Of a stretch of 64,000 bases of DNA, positions 63,541 to 64,000 are shown piece by piece (within the stretch, counting starts at the first letter, position 1; every line of letters starts with the position of its first letter). The notes beneath the pieces are model-generated. The model saw only the letters and a list, made by a program, of their open reading frames with translations. It did not search any database and was not told the origin of the DNA. Location of the stretch: NCBI RefSeq assembly GCF_006483455.1, contig NZ_PPPU01000018.1, forward strand, positions 1-64,000. The letters are read 5' to 3'. The translations under genes were made by a program, and so were the position numbers. This stretch comes from Methylomonas koyamae. Lineage in GTDB: Bacteria > Pseudomonadota > Gammaproteobacteria > Methylococcales > Methylomonadaceae.

Positions 63541-64000
63541 CTAGCAGATGGGTAGAAACCACTCCAGTTGTTCGCGTAAACGTACAACGGTACCGACAAT
63601 AATTAAGGTCGGCGGCTTGATATCGGCATTCTCCACTTTTTTCGGCATATCGCTCAAAGTCCCGGTAATCACCCGTTGGTGGCGGGTGGTACCTTGCTGA
63701 ATCAGCGCAATGGGTTGGTCGGCCGGGCAGCCGTGTTCGATCAGGGATTGGCAAATCGTTTCCAGTCCAACCAAGCCCATATAGATCACGATGGTTTGAT
63801 TGGGAGCCGCCAGTTGGCTCCAGTTCAGATTGATATTGCCGTCTTTCAAGTGGCCGGTGACAAAGGTGCAGGATTGGGCGTGGTCGCGATGGGTCAACGG
63901 GATGCCGGCATAGCTGGCACAGCCGGCCGCGGCGGTAATGCCCGGTGCCACTTGAAACTGAATGCCCTGTTGCATCAGCGTTTCGATTTCCTCGCCGCCG
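63541..64000 (-). CDS. cobA: Uroporphyrinogen-III C-methyltransferase, N-terminus beyond window
   Basis: The C-terminal 152 or so residues of a SAM-dependent tetrapyrrole methylase; the frame is open through base 64000. Diagnostic pieces are [22 protein letters not shown], here seen as [20 protein letters not shown], followed by [29 protein letters not shown] and the final [13 protein letters not shown]. This enzyme makes precorrin-2 for siroheme or cobalamin. The missing start prevents telling whether it is a stand-alone CobA or the end of a CysG fusion. Confidence 0.9.
   Translation of the reverse strand, partial: GGEEIETLMQQGIQFQVAPGITAAAGCASYAGIPLTHRDHAQSCTFVTGHLKDGNINLNWSQLAAPNQTIVIYMGLVGLETICQSLIEHGCPADQPIALIQQGTTRHQRVITGTLSDMPKKVENADIKPPTLIIVGTVVRLREQLEWFLPIC

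Overview
This 64-kb window is a compact, GC-rich chromosomal segment from a Gram-negative gammaproteobacterium. It carries LPS genes (hldD, waaA), the Lol pathway, polar-flagellum genes of the fleSR type, and a near-canonical queG/nnr/tsaE/amiC/mutL/miaA and hfq/hflX/hflK/hflC/purA set. Together with a PEP-CTERM protein, a PrsT-type TPR protein, a phosphoenolpyruvate synthase and a small c-type cytochrome, this is most consistent with a Methylococcales methanotroph such as Methylomonas. That placement is inference, because no methane- or methanol-oxidation gene lies in the window. No rRNA, tRNA, insertion sequence, prophage or CRISPR array was seen.

Layout. 1-4903: methionine salvage (mtnA, cut by the window edge, divergent from mtaD), then ubiG, mupP/gph, a YciK-like SDR and sufT. 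5001-5944: a diguanylate cyclase behind a very good sigma-54 promoter. 5993-9496 (minus): an NlpE-like periplasmic protein, lolA and mrcB. 9656-11214: a periplasmic thioredoxin-fold domain fused to a CcdA-like membrane domain, then a PilZ protein. 11277-20109: a SprA-type protein and queG (minus), then nnr, tsaE, amiC, mutL, miaA and fau (plus). 20103-24479: nspC (plus), then a lipoprotein, a methyltransferase, a hypothetical gene, tcdA and a TatD-family hydrolase (minus). 24540-28519 (minus): a two-gene unit of a KAP P-loop NTPase and a NACHT-LRR STAND NTPase, the clearest accessory module here and the best candidate for an undescribed, probably defensive, system. 28717-36891: ettA, hfq, hflX, hflK, hflC, hisZ and purA. 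37001-39936: a sulfurtransferase and a quinone oxidoreductase (minus), then argC (plus). 40022-43805 (minus): a PEP-CTERM protein and PrsT. 44062-53647: fleS, fleR and fliEFGHIJK. 53790-56852: rpsF, rpsR, a DUF2232 membrane protein, rplI and hldD. 56944-62916: ppsA, waaA, argG and a two-TM membrane protein. 62995-64000 (minus): a small cytochrome c and the 3' part of a uroporphyrinogen-III methyltransferase gene.

How parts fit together. Four -24/-12 (sigma-54) elements with exact GG-N10-GC spacing lie before the diguanylate cyclase, the PEP-CTERM gene, fleS and fliE. They suggest that motility, c-di-GMP synthesis and exopolysaccharide-associated surface proteins are all under RpoN control. 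The familiar block running from queG to purA is split between miaA and hfq by about 11 kb, and the KAP/NACHT pair sits inside that split.
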